Shown one piece after another: positions 32,790-44,355 of a DNA stretch of 64,000 nucleotides (position 1 is the first letter of the stretch; the number at the start of each line of letters is the position of its first letter). Source of the DNA: Liolophura sinensis (Eukaryota > Mollusca > Polyplacophora > Chitonida > Chitonidae); contig NW_027018014.1 of NCBI RefSeq assembly GCF_032854445.1, positions 55,431 to 119,430 on the forward strand. The letters are read 5' to 3'. The position numbers and the translations under genes are program-made. The notes under the pieces were generated by a model. The model saw only the letters and a list, made by a program, of their open reading frames with translations. It had not been told where the DNA came from and ran no database searches.

Positions 32790-33360
32790 CTAAGTAGAGT
32801 CTAGGGTAGAGGTTAACTACAGTGGAAGTTAACTATAGTAGAGGGGGTAACTGTCGTAGAGTAGAGGCTAACTATCGTAGAGGTTAACTTCAGTAGAGGA
32901 TAATTATACTATTGTATAGCTATACTATGGTGAAACTACTGTTGGGGAATAGTGCGGTCGGATAGCACGGTGGCTGGGTGTGAAAGGTCTGGGGCGTGTG
33001 ATGCTGCGACACCCCAGGGACACTGTGTCAGCCAACGTCCGTGAGGCTTGCCGAATATTTATAGCCTGGTATAGCGATAGTATCGCATAGTATAGCTATG
33101 CTATCGTAGAGTACAAGTATAGTAGAGTAGAATATAACTAGAGTATAGTATATTTATGTATTTATTTCATTGTTGTTTTACGCCGCACTGAAAAATATTT
33201 CACTAAGCATAGCGTAGTATAGCATAGGAGAGCACAGTGGAGTACAGAACCGTATAATATAGCTATAGTACAGTATAACTATAGTGCAGTATATTTATTT
33301 ATTTATTCAATTGTTGTATGTATAACTATAGCAGAGTAGAATATAACTACAGTACAGTCA
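32790..33360. repeat. Low-complexity TATAGTA-rich stretch
   Basis: Degenerate AGTAGAGGTTAACTA and TATAGTATAGCTATA strings dominate. A SINE-tail relic (GTTGTTTTACGCCGCACT, AAATATTTCACTAAG) sits at about 33160-33215. Confidence 0.7.
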
Positions 33361-35745
33361 CATTCAGTTTAAACATGTGGGCTTAGATGAACCATACAGC
33401 GCCAAAAGGCTGGTTCGCGCCTATAGCCGTGTCAACAAGCCGCCCAGAGTTATTCCCCCTGAAATTCTTTTTCACAAATCGCATTGCTGATTCTGAGGTA
33501 CGAAATACGGCATGGGTTTATACTGCATCGTACGATAAATACGTCAGTTTTAGTCGACGGCCTTCAGGTCTAGCGTTATGTTGTACAAGAAACCTCAACT
33601 AAGCTCTGCAAAAACACCTAGACTATCTTTAAACGTGTGGGCTTAGGTGAGCCACACAGCGCCATCTATGATCCTTAATAATTATTATTTTCTTAAATTT
33701 TACATAAAAAGGCACCAAATCAAGAGAATGTGACCACAAAAACGTGTTTGGTAACATATAGGTAAAAAAATAAGCTTATAACTTGCAAGCGTACGGTTAT
33801 GTAACATTCGCTGTTCCACTGCGAAAGCAGTTCACCAATATATCTCAAGTATCGAAAATTGAACCATTCATAGTACGAAACTGGACAGCTGAAAATGACA
33901 CAAATCCAATCTACTATCACTGACATCGATTTGACAACAGACATTGTTCTGTGTAATTTTTTTTTGGCGCGAGGCGAATTTATTTACCCACCCTGTTTGG
34001 AACCAAGCAAATCAGGTGGTCTCTAGCATCTGGTTTGTCTGATAGAATAGCTTGTAACGTCACACAATTATCTGTTGGTATCGGCAGTCATACATTTTCA
34101 TGTATGTGTAGAAGCGAATAGCGGCCGGCAATGACCTAGCGAGCATGATGGCAAGTGGGCTTACAATAGCCCTAAAGTGCCAACAAGCGGCCCAGAGTTA
34201 TTCCCCCTGAAATTCTATGTATAAAATACGGCATGTGTTTGTATTGCGTATTGCGTATGATAAATATGTGAGTTTCAGTCGATGTCCTTCATGTCTAGCG
34301 TTATGTTGTACAAAAAAACATCACATGAATTCTGCAAAAAAATCACCTAGGCTATCTGGGTGGCTGAAAATCACACAGATCCAACGAATACACTATCGCC
34401 GACATCGATTTGACAACAGACATATTCCTGTGTAATATTTTTGCGGGACGAATTTCTTCATGTGGTCTCTAGCTTCTGGACTGTCTTATAGAATAGCTTA
34501 TCATGTCACATAATTATCTGTTGGTATCGGCAGTCATACCTGTTTTATGTATGTGCAGAAGCGAATAGCGGCGGGAGATGACTTAGCAAGCAATATGAAG
34601 TGGGCATAGATAAGCCCCGCATCGCCATTTTACATAACAAAGACACCAAATCCAGAGAATTTGACCACAGAAGCGTGATAGACAACATGTAGGTAAAAAA
34701 AATTGAAGCTTATAACTTGGAAGCATACGGTTATGTAACACTGATTCTGGATTGTCTTACTGAATAGCTTATCACGTCACACAATTGTCTGTAGGTGTCG
34801 GCAGTCATACCTTTTCATGTATGTGCAGAAGCGAATAGCGGCCGGCGATGACCTAGCGAGCATGATGGCAAGTGGGCTTAGATTAGCCATACAATGCTAA
34901 CAGTGATGTCCCAATAATTATTTTATTCATTTTTACATCAATCCTTTTAAGCAGGTGGGCTTCGATTAGCCATACAGTGCCAAAGGCTGTTCCCCGTTTA
35001 TAGCCGTGTCAACAAGCGGCCCAGAGTTATTCCCCGTGAAATTCTCTGAACAAAAGGCGGCATGTGTTTATACTGCATGATTGTATGATAAATATGTCAG
35101 TTTCAGTGGACGGCCTGCATGTCTAGAATTATGTTGTACAAAAAACATCACATGAGTTCTGCAAAAAACACCAAGGCTATCTGGGTGGCTGAAAATCACA
35201 CAAATCCAACGAATACACTATCGCTGACATCGATTTGACAACAGGCATTGTCCTGTGTAGTATTCAAAAATAGAAAAAACAAATTTTTTTCGCGTGGTTC
35301 CAGCTTCTGGATTGCCTAACATAACAGCTTATCATGTCACACAATTATCTACTGGTAGTCATACTTTTTCATGTATGTGCAGCAGCAAATGACCGTGGGT
35401 GTTGACCTAGCAAGGATGATGGCAAGTGGGCTTAGAAGAGCCCTACAGCGCCATCTATGATGTCCAATGATTATTGTTTTATTCAAATTTACATAGAAAA
35501 GGCACCAAATCCAGAGAATATGACCACAGAAACATGTTAAGCAACATATAGGTAAAAACATTAAGCTGATAACTTGGAGGCATACGGTTATGTAGCACTC
35601 GCTGTGCCACTGCAAAAGCAGTTTACCAGTAAATCTCAAGTATCGAAAACTGAACCATTCATAGTACGAAATACGTCATGTGTTTTTACTTCGGTGAGTG
35701 TTCGGCTATACCAACTGAGAGAGAAAAGTCCTTTTTTGAGGTGAT
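33360..35745 (-). repeat. Right complex repeat array (inverted copy)
   Basis: The reverse complement carries the same blocks as 25137-26905: AGCCGAACACTCACCGAAG outermost, then GTGGCACAGCGAGTGCTACA, TTGTCAAATCGATGTCAGCG, ATAACTCTGGGCCGCTTGTT and GCCCACTTGCCATCATGCTC. It is longer than the left array by about 600 bp and holds at least three partial units. No coding region is supported. Confidence 0.85.
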
Positions 35746-35799
35746 GTGTCCGCAACTAGACGGGGGCATCACCGCGTAGCCAAATGGTATAAACCGTTC

Positions 35800-36231
35800 G
35801 GCCTTTACCAAAGAGTGTATGCGGTGACTTATCTTGTTCAACACGTTGATGGACACGCCAATCCCACAACCGGTAAAATGTCTTATCATAGTTTTCGCAT
35901 TTTTACACACGCTGTTTTTCGTGACGCTGCTGGTGGCGGATAAAATTACCCCACCGGGAAAACGTGCGCCCGCAGGTCGGGCACGTGAACCTCTTCCCAT
36001 CGGCGTGCTGCGGCTCTACGTGCCTCAGTGTATGGTGTGTTATCAGGTGTCACCCAATTATCCCGCCTGGAAAAGTGCCTGGCGAACGTGTCACAGATAA
36101 ATTGCAACCTCTCCCCCTTGGCGTGGTGAGTCTGTTCATGGAGCAGGCAGTTGCTCCGCCGGGAAAACCACCTGGCACACGTGCCACAGGTAAACTTCCC
36201 CTGTCCTGCTCCTCCTCCTTTGTATTCCATG
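35800..36231 (-). pseudogene. Degenerate C2H2 zinc-finger gene
   Basis: From ATG 36231 the minus strand encodes a finger CGTCARWFSRRSNCLLHEQTH, then a second (FICDTFARHFSRRDNW) that has lost a Cys and its His pair. After a frameshift near 36010, a canonical third finger follows (CPTCGRTFSRWGNFIRHQQRH), then a weak fourth. C2H2 fingers bind nucleic acids. Fingers with RRDNW-like cores also occur fused to or beside Polinton polymerases, and a polymerase fragment lies on the same strand beyond the right array, so a Polinton origin is possible but unproven. The single-exon form and short spacing fit either. Confidence 0.55.
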
Positions 36232-36495
36232 ATGGTAGTGTCGTACTCTCCGGGTAAACGTAGTCTGCTGTTGTCTAGTTGGAATAAGCGTCACTTTCTT
36301 GACACACCTTTTTTTTATCTTGTCAGCGCGAACGTCAACGAACGTTAGCCAAAACCGCGGAATGGAGCTCATCCATTGGTCAGTTTTGGAGCAACCTAGA
36401 GCTGAAGGAGATACTCCATCCAACTTTACATGCCGACATTTTGCTCCCTTCTCGCTCATTAGTCAGTCAACGCGGACGTCAACGAAACGCGCTGG

Positions 36496-36503
36496 TGACG
36501 TCA
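36496..36503. promoter_or_regulatory. CRE palindrome TGACGTCA
   Basis: A perfect cAMP-response element with additional ACGTCA half-sites near 36330 and 36476, 265 bp upstream of the zinc-finger ATG. Confidence 0.3.
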
Positions 36504-36539
36504 CGCGGACGACTCATGTGACTTTTTTAAGAAGCCTAC

Positions 36540-36665
36540 CCATAGATATAATACTGTATAATACTAATGTAATACTATACACCATGTTACAATGTTATAC
36601 TATACAATGTTGTACTGTTACAGTGTTATACTATACAATGTTATATTATACAATGCTATACAACG
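36540..36665. repeat. Low-complexity TATACAATGTTA repeat
   Basis: Repeated TATACTATACAATGTTATA-like strings with 15-25-bp periodicity. Confidence 0.7.
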
Positions 36666-36738
36666 CACTCAGGGTCAGCCCGTAATCAACGACACCACAT
36701 CCAATTCCACCAACGTCAACTGTTTTCTGTCTGCTGTG

Positions 36739-37063
36739 TTAACTGGTTTCTCTGTTTTATTTTTTCTTTCACAGAATTACTGCTCATCATACGTTTTCCC
36801 GTCGCATTCTTACTACTCCTCTCATATAGGTTGCCACTTCCAATCACATGTATTGGATATTCCCGACTTAGCTTCACAGAGACTTTCCAGAATTCGTGCT
36901 CCTATCTAAAGGAAATTCAGAGAAGAAATAATGGAAACATTTTGTGCAAGATCTTTGTGGGTGGTTTGAGGAACCACATGTTCCAGTATGCATCCTTGTA
37001 CGAGTGATCGCAATAAGTCAATGTGTTTTGGAATGCCAAGTCATTTTGAAGTCATTTTGTTTA
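36739..37063 (+). pseudogene. Fucosyltransferase exon pseudogene (partial duplicate)
   Basis: The sequence matches the intact terminal exon at 42640-42200 (minus) from within its intron (TTAACTGGTTTCTCTG) through the acceptor, membrane anchor, stem and the start of the GT11 domain. The FVGGLGNHMFQ donor-binding box has a Gly to Arg change, and then about 100 bp are deleted so that the frame hits a TGA. It ends after CCAAGTCATTTTGAA. The shared intron shows duplication at the DNA level and not by retroposition. Upstream and downstream flanks do not match the parent. Confidence 0.85.
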
Positions 37064-38079
37064 CGTAGTAACGGAAAAGACTTAATCGTCCGTTACTTTT
37101 GAATCATAATCTGATCGGTTAGGGTCTGTAAATACCGCTTAACCTGGGGCTACGGGCCGTAAAGGTAACCATGCTCATTACATCAGGATGTTGCCTTTAT
37201 GAACAGTTGCAATTAAAGCGCCACTGAGATACTTGTTTAATTGTTATTTGACAGGGAACTCATTCACGGACTACGAATTTGAACTTTCATATGGAATTCA
37301 TGCCTGGAATGTTCATTATCTGCCCGGCATCGTTGAAAACTGATGACCGCTTCTCTCTCTTGTGTTACCGGCTTTATTTCTTATTTGTATACTTTCTTAA
37401 ATACCTGTGTCTTTGGGGGTTAGTGTTAAACGTTGTTTTGGAAATGGATCTTGTGATTATCGACTTGGATCGCCTTTTACGGACTAAGAATGGTATATGA
37501 ATGTCGGACTTGAAGCTTATATTTAAACCGTGTTTCTCCCGGGCTGTCATCTCGGAAAAGAAAGAATGAATGAATAATTATGGCTTATGGCCACATCGAC
37601 AATATCCATATCGTGGCGAGAACAAGTTAAGAACACGAGGCGGTGCAGGTTTTTGATGTAGTAGTGAAAACATCAAACATGAAATAACTTGTCCACTTAC
37701 TTATGTGCCTGATTAATAAAATACTAAACTCCACTTTTTTAAATTCACCGTTGTCCCTTGATAAATGGAAATTCGATTTGAAATTCAGTAATATGATGAT
37801 TTTAGGAATCTTTCTCTTCTCAAATTCTGAAAAAATATCTTAACAGAATGAATCTCTTTTGCTGACCATTTCCTTCTCTGCTGCTTTTTTATTGGTTCTT
37901 CTAAAAAACAACAACAAAAAAGACATTGTCTTCATTAAAATGAAATCACAACACGATTGTAAACATTAAGAAACACACAAAAAAATCTCAAATCAACAGA
38001 TTTACCGATTTTCACTCCACTACAAATACTGTGAATGAGTTGTATACAAAGTGGATGATAATTTAACATTTCTCATAGT
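37064..38079. other. Gene-free stretch with LINE tail relic
   Basis: 37563-37690 (minus) matches the LINE 3' end (tandem GAATG tail, CCACATCGACAATAT, GTGGCGAGAACAAG), so it is a short 3' LINE stub. Nothing else is recognised. Confidence 0.6.
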
Positions 38080-38575
38080 TTGGGCATTGAGACGTTTAAC
38101 AACCGACAGGTTATGTTAAGAACTGATCCAAATGGAAAACTGATATTCCGAACAATGTATCTAGATACACAGCTAGTAGAGCTAAAAATGATCACAAATG
38201 GCAAGAGGAACCTGGTTATCAATACCCTTGTTCTCCTTCTTGTACGTAGGCATAACCACAAAAACTGTAGCCCTACATGAAAGCTTTCTTCACTACCAAA
38301 AAATTTGTAAATTTGGCCAAGCCCATAAATCTGGAAAAAGATGTCACAGTTGTGTACAAGAAATTGTACCCTTGCACGGAGGCTTTCTAGAGAAGATGTG
38401 TTTACTACAGAAAACTGGGTATACATAACTGATACAATTTTGCATCCAAAGTCTATCAATCAAAATGATGAAAAAACCTTTAGAAAGCCAATAAAACTAA
38501 ACCAACAACAAAAAGTTCAACCTTCTACCGGTAGGCCCTATTTATATGTACACACCATCCAACACCCTTAAACAT
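38080..38575 (+). pseudogene. Unrecognised broken ORF
   Basis: Three overlapping frames of 66, 76 and 76 codons share a plausible codon pattern: IETFNNRQVMLRTDPNGK, then SFLHYQKICKFGQAHKS, then LAEKMCLLQKTGY-like text. They could be one gene with two frameshifts, but no family is recognised and no splice site was placed. It may be a transposon relic or chance. Confidence 0.2.
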
Positions 38576-38939
38576 AACACCGTTATACTGACACCAGACA
38601 TGACACCCCACCCAGTCACATTGAGCGGACACTAGACATTTTGGAGAATGTGACATTCTTTTAGCAGATTGATGAACAACGACACCTTAACACCCACTAT
38701 GTATATATTCAGTAAGTATATATTCAAGGAGGTTAAGAGATGACACATGCATAGAAAATGAAACAGACTCTTACCTACTTCTTGCATTTATTCCCCTCTT
38801 CCTCTTTCTGTAAGCCACTGGGGCATCTATATCAACAATAAAAAAAATGTCAGGCAAAAAAGATAAACAACACATATTTTCAGTGTTAAAAGAGTCCAAG
38901 TCTGCTGAAATGTTTATTTGCTTGGGGTTTATTTGATTG

Positions 38940-39206
38940 ATTTATTTATTTATTTGATTGGTGTTTTACGCCGTACTCAAGAATATTTCACTTATACGAC
39001 GGCGGCCAGCATTATGGTGGGCGGAAACCGGGCACAGCCCGGGGGAAACGCACGACCATCCGCAGGTTGCTGGCAGACCTTCCCACGTACGGCCGGAGAA
39101 GAAGCCAGCGTGAGCTGGACTTGAACTCACAGCGACCGCATTGGTGAGAGACTCCTGGGTCATTACGCTGCGCTACCGCGCAAACCAACTGAGCCACGGA
39201 GGCCCT
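38940..39206 (-). mobile_element. Full-length tRNA-derived SINE
   Basis: Read on the minus strand it has a tRNA-like head with box A (TGGCTCAGTTGG) and box B (GAGTTCAAGTCCAGCTC), then the CCGTACGTGGGAAGGTCTGC body, a CACCATAATGCTGGCCGCC block, a TATAAGTGAAATATTCTTGA tail and an (AAAT)n end. It is the best reference copy of this family in the window. Confidence 0.85.
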
Positions 39207-40591
39207 CAGTACCAGAAGGATTGGTAGCAGTAAATGTAATAGTAGCTATAACAATAGCAGGAGTAGCAATGTTATTAGTAACAATAGCAATAGTAGTAAC
39301 GGTTGCAATAGCGGTTGTTAAAGTGGAAGTGATGGTAGTAATGGTAATTGTCCTAGAAAGTGGTAGTAGTTGCGATAGAAGTCGCGCTTTGACAATACGC
39401 ATTACTCGAGTGAGTGAGTTGTCCGTCATACCTCACTTTGATAACACTGCAGAATGCCACACAATGTCACGGAATGCAAAGTAAAAACAAAATAACAAGT
39501 GTAGTACAGCGCTGTGCCGTACAGTACGTTGTGCGGATGCCTGTAGTGCACAGGTACAACGTTAGTCACACATTCAGAGAGTCAGAGTTACTCCCGACGT
39601 TTACCCGCGCTTGACTGAATTTACCTCCCGATGTTGCCTGGCTGCTAGCATACTGTATGGCACACTTCCCGACATCCCACCAGCAGCCAGCCAGCCAGCC
39701 AGCCAGCCGGCTAACTGCAACTCCATGTGCCGTTGGTGTCCAGGCTGTGTACTACGCTATAGTGCAACACCTCATGACACACAACATACAACACTACCTC
39801 ATACTATACTATACTATACTATACTATACTATACTATCATACTACACTTCACTTCACTTCACTTCGCTTTACTGTACTGAAGTGTACTGTACTCTCCTGT
39901 CCTTCCTATCCTATCCTATCCAACCCCATACTATGCCATAGTATACTATACTATACCATACTATACTATACCATACCATACTATACTACGTACCATACTA
40001 TAAACGAAACGATATCATGCTATGCAGTGTGATGAATAGCAGACAAACAATATGAATAGGACACTGTGCTGTATAACTTCACAGACTATACAACACTGCG
40101 CCACACTATGTACGTCACTACACTGCGTAACACTGTACTCTGTTGTAGCTCAACGTATTATATTATATCATATTATATCATACTATATCATATCACAGAC
40201 GTTGGGACATCAGAGATTTTTTGTTTCCCAAAGATCTAGAACATAGAAACCATGTCCGTGTATCTTGTCATCAGTGGAAGATGAGGGTTGTAACGATTTA
40301 AGTTGTTTTATCTCTACTTTTGAGCGCGATGTGGGCGACATTTGTGTCGTTTGACAGTCTGAAGAAACAGTGAGTATTGCTTTACATTTGTCTGTTTGTC
40401 ATCTCAACATCGATGGTGTGATGACGGCATAGTCGCCTACAAAATGTAAAAATTTATCTTTTTGCTTTCAACGCTACTTTCTGGTGCACATCGACGTAAG
40501 CACATCGAAGTACGGTTGTCTTTGCTGTTTTAATCCAGGTGTTCGACATCTACATGCACATGTCTAGTCCAACAGTAGACTCTCCACCATT
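39207..40591. repeat. Mixed low-complexity region
   Basis: 39215-39370 is a degenerate GTAGTAATA/GCAATAGTA trinucleotide tract. 39685-39712 is (CAGC)n. 39795-40005 and 40155-40200 are ACTAT/TATCATAT pentanucleotide-type repeats with CACTTCACTTC. The frames at 39221, 39611 and 39657 are artefacts of these. Confidence 0.75.
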
Positions 40592-40825
40592 CTAACATTC
40601 GTCACTCGTATTCACGTAAATGTTCACCCTAACTGATTTGTTGCTTGCAGATGTAAAGAGACAAGCGGTCTTGATCTTGCAGTAAAATGGGTCAAGTCCG
40701 TGACTGGTCTCCCCATCCAGAACCACTGTGGTGGAGACTACGTGACTTACATGGGCTTTGTTCTCAGGGATGAGGGCACAAGCCTTCTGTATGGCTTTGG
40801 GTAGGAAAGATAGGTGGGAGGTCAC
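40592..40825 (-). other. Unrecognised 77-codon ORF
   Basis: The minus-strand frame (AIQKACALIPENKAHVSH, LFTSASNKSVRVNIYV) has balanced composition and is not a repeat, but no family, splice site or partner exon is recognised. Confidence 0.2.
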
Positions 40826-41298
40826 AGGCTGGTCAGGATGTCTAAAGTTTGAAACGGTTTGAACAAAGGATAACGGAGCAATGCAGCATCAAAGTACAGC
40901 CCACCCGATATAGTATGGACAAAATCCAACAGCTGTCCAGCTTGCCGTCTTTTTTATGCAAATTGACATTTTTATGCAACTTAAGCAAATCTTTCTCAAC
41001 AGAGATCAATGTACTACCAGTTCTCCTACATATATACAGGGGTGTAGATATTGTGGTAGGTCGTTTTAACATGTATATCCACCCACCTGTAAGGCGGCAT
41101 TGTTAGTCGTGTAGGTCCTATCCAAGAAGGCGATAGGCACTGATCATGATATGTGTGTTTAAGTTTCCAGCAATCTAAGTTCCGCTAAAATAGTGGAGAG
41201 TAGAATTCTGTCCCTCTGGTCACGATACTGCGTTTTATCCAGCAAGAAACAGTCGTAAACCCTCATAGATGCTCGGTGTCAGCAACTGTGGGACCAAT

Positions 41299-41329
41299 CT
41301 CTCTCTCTCTCTTTCTCTCTTTCTCTCTT

Positions 41330-41361
<32 letters not shown>
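41299..41361. repeat. (CT)n microsatellite
   Basis: CTCTCT/CTTTCTCT tract. Confidence 0.9.
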
Positions 41362-41618
41362 GTTTTCGTGTGTACGACAAATCGACCCGTAATCCCGTAA
41401 ATTTTATTTATGTGTAATTTTATGAAGACATTTCTAAACGTTTTGGATCAAACTATAGATTTGATGTGCATATAGATGAATTCCATAAGTTTCGGATTAC
41501 ATATACACTGTTTTAATCCGAAAGTCACATATTCACAACATATTGTTTTTGAGAAACTGCGGATTTGAACTGTATCCCTCGCATTCCTTTCGGATCCAGG
41601 CACATCACCACGCTCCAA

Positions 41619-42607
41619 TTATTCCATTGGGATCCAGTGTGAATGGTAATGGTGGGAGAGGTTCCACTGCTGCGACAGTCTGGATCCCGGCAGAAACCTG
41701 CGGCTGTAGTACACGGTGTCGCCATTGACCAGCCACGCCATCCACCAGCCGAACGTTCCCACCGTCATGATGGCGTGCTGGCACAGCGACATCACTGCCA
41801 GATCCTCCACGGCGCTCTGGCCGCGGACGAACACGGTGCTTTCTCCGGGGATATTCCCTGTACACCAGTCCATGGAATCGGAGCAGACGACAAACACGAC
41901 TCGATCGTACTTTTTAATGAAATACTGCTTAGCTTTTAAAATGTATTCCTTTGGGGCAACAGTTCCACCGCCAGATTTTACATCCGTCGAAAGTTTGTCC
42001 CCTCTCCGGACGTGAACTGCTACAAGTGTTACAGCTTGGGCGTTCGCGATGCGCAAGGGTTTCAAATGCCCTGAAAGTAGTTCTTCGGCGCGTTTTATGA
42101 CGTCATATGAGAATTTAAACTGACATCGCAGCTCCTGTTCGTATTTAGCAAAGTAGAGGAATGACTGAAGGTAACCATAAAGATGTGTGTGTTGATCGCT
42201 CTGGAATGCAACGGTGGCGTTGTCGAAGGCCGAAGATCTTGTTTCAAAATGACTTGGCATTCCAAAACAGACTGACTTATTGCGATCACTCCTCTTCAAA
42301 GCCCACGTGTCAAAAACGTCATTGATGACGTCACGGGCGTCTGTTAAGGGAATCATTCCCTTTGATCTGGCAATACCGTATAAGGACGCATACTGGAACA
42401 TGTGGTTCCCCAAACCACCCACAAAGATCTTGCACAAAAAGTTTCCAATATTTCTTCCCTGAATTTCCTTTAAATAGGAGCACGAATTCTGCGAAGTCTC
42501 TGTGAAGCTGTGAAGACGTGAATACCCAATACATGTGATGTGAAGTGGCAGCCAATATGAACGGAGTAGTAAGACTGCGATGGGAATACATATGATGAAC
42601 AGTAATT
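41619..42607 (-). CDS. GT11 alpha-1,2-fucosyltransferase, terminal exon
   Basis: On the minus strand an acceptor (TTTTTTCTTTTACAG, ending at 42608) opens an exon of about 329 codons that ends at a stop at 41619-41621. It begins with a hydrophobic signal anchor (LLFIICIPIAVLLL), then a stem, then the GT11 domain: FVGGLGNHMFQYASLYG (GDP-fucose binding entry), HVRRGDK (the family signature), FVVCSDSMDWC, and EDLAVMSLCQHAIMTVGTFGWWMAWL near the end. The protein is a type II Golgi enzyme that transfers fucose in alpha-1,2 linkage to galactose-type acceptors. The frame is intact. The first exon, with the initiator Met, is upstream and not identified. A candidate AATAAA lies about 215 bp downstream. 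Confidence 0.85.
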
Positions 42608-43138
42608 CTGTAAAAGAAAAAATAAAACAGAGAAACCAGTTAACACAGAAATGCTGGAAAACTAAGCATTTTATCTTAATTGTTCACTTGCAGATGCTGG
42701 TGAAACCATGCAAATTCCAAGCATATGTACGTGAAGAGGTAAACAACTAAGGTTTAGCAAACGCGGCGTTCAAAACACTGATTAACTTACTATCATGTCT
42801 GTGCACTGGTTTGGATTACTATCATGTTGTGCTGAGAAGAAAAGACGGTTAGAGCAGTGACTCTTTGTTCGTGTGAGGACTTTGAACTATGACGTCACGT
42901 CACTATGACATTCCAGTTTACATTATATTGTCACACCTACTTGAACAGAATTGTAGTGTGGCGACCGATGAAGCAGTCGCAAGTGTTTCTTAGTATGAAT
43001 ATCTGGAGTATAATAAAATTGAATGTAAAGTTATACTGCTTTAAAGCAAAACAGGGTATATTTTACCCATAAATGCAGCCAAGTCATAACCAAAAAACTG
43101 TTTTGGCGACATATTGCTATTGACAATTGGGACTTTCG
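42608..43138. other. Gene-free stretch, probably fucosyltransferase intron and flank
   Basis: It begins with the intron upstream of the terminal exon. No first exon was recognised. Confidence 0.4.
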
Positions 43139-43295
43139 TGGTAGAGTGGCTAGTGTGCAAACGTAACACAACAGGAGCATCTATGAGTTCCAGTCCATCT
43201 TATGTTGACTTTCTCTCCCGACGTGCGAAGGTCTGTCAGCAGCCTGCGGACGGTGGTGAGTACGGCTTAAAACACCAATAAAATAAATAAAAAAA
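43139..43295 (+). mobile_element. SINE copy with internal deletion
   Basis: GAGTTCCAGTCCATCTTATG, GAAGGTCTGTCAGCAGCCTG and GTACGGCTTAAAACACCAAT match the SINE, with the middle missing. Confidence 0.7.
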
Positions 43296-43336
43296 TATGC
43301 ATTTAAAAATGCTATTGACAATACATCATGTGTCAT

Positions 43337-43482
43337 GCCGAACTTGGAAAGGTCTGTCAGCAACCAGCGCATGTTTGTGTGTCTCCCCCGGGCTATGTCC
43401 GATTTCCTCCCACCATAATGCTGCATGTCCACTGTCATATAACTGAAATATTCTTGAGTACGGCGGAAAACACAAATTAAGT
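43337..43482 (+). mobile_element. SINE copy, head truncated
   Basis: GAAAGGTCTGTCAGCAACC, CTCCCACCATAATGCTGC and GAAATATTCTTGAGTACGGC match the body and tail of the SINE. Confidence 0.75.
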
Positions 43483-44185
43483 GAACAATACATTATACGT
43501 TATTCGGATAACACATACAATTTACTTCCATCATGTCAATACTTGCAGATTTCCGTAACATTATAAAAGGAGCCTAAAAAAGTAAAATACCTCTGATTAC
43601 CAATAAATATAAGCACGTAATTTATAATAGATGCAAGGGAAATCCCTGTTCTCACTTTTGTGTCTCGTCCAGATCATCCTGTCCCAGAATCGCATCGTAC
43701 AAATGTATTTTGTTGCTTCTAGATTTGATTACATCTGAGTTTAACGCTAAGTGTAACTATAATAACCGACCAGAGTCTTCCTATTGGTCGTTACAAAACA
43801 CAAACATTGCTGACCACGAAGCGAGCAAGTTACCAAGTTCGATGCCTCCGCATGGAGTTTTGAATGGTAAAATGACAGATCCAAGCCTGAGACGAGATTC
43901 TGCTGGTAAGGAGTTAGCTGATGGCTGTCTCAACATTAATCCTCGGACTTTACTGGTGTGGAAATTATGTCTAATATTGATTATCTCCAACAGCTGTTGA
44001 ACTTTCCATCTTGTGTTCATTTAATCAAACATTTTTTCACAGCATTTTTTTCAACAAAATATACTCGGCTTTATAATTATCGACAGGTTTTCGTGGTCTG
44101 TATAGATTTTATGCTTGATGAACGCAGTCGTTTTACATTGCATAATGGGACCTTCAGGGCCTAGTAGATAACGCGCAAGTACAGA
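43483..44185. other. Stretch without a supported gene
   Basis: A 96-codon frame at 43710-44000 (plus) and an antisense frame are open, but neither has a recognisable domain. Confidence 0.35.
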
Positions 44186-44355
44186 ACCCAGACGCCTCTC
44201 ACCAATACAATGGCGAGTTCAAGTCCAGCTTATGCCGTCTTACCCTCTGGTCGTTGGTGTTCAGTTTCCTCCCACCATAATGCTGGCAGCCATCGTATAA
44301 TTTACAAGTAACCCTATTGTTGACCACGGCGTAAAATATCAATGAAATATGTGCA
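44186..44355 (+). mobile_element. SINE copy, diverged
   Basis: GAGTTCAAGTCCAGCTTATG (box B region), TTTCCTCCCACCATAATGCT and GGCGTAAAATATCAATGAA match the SINE. Confidence 0.7.

Noticed and set aside
35686-36000. 104-codon minus frame overlapping the zinc fingers
   Set aside because: It is out of frame with the C-x2-C...H-x3-H pattern, which lies in the neighbouring frame.
39221-39941. Val/Ile-rich and Tyr/Thr-rich frames
   Set aside because: They are trinucleotide and pentanucleotide repeats.
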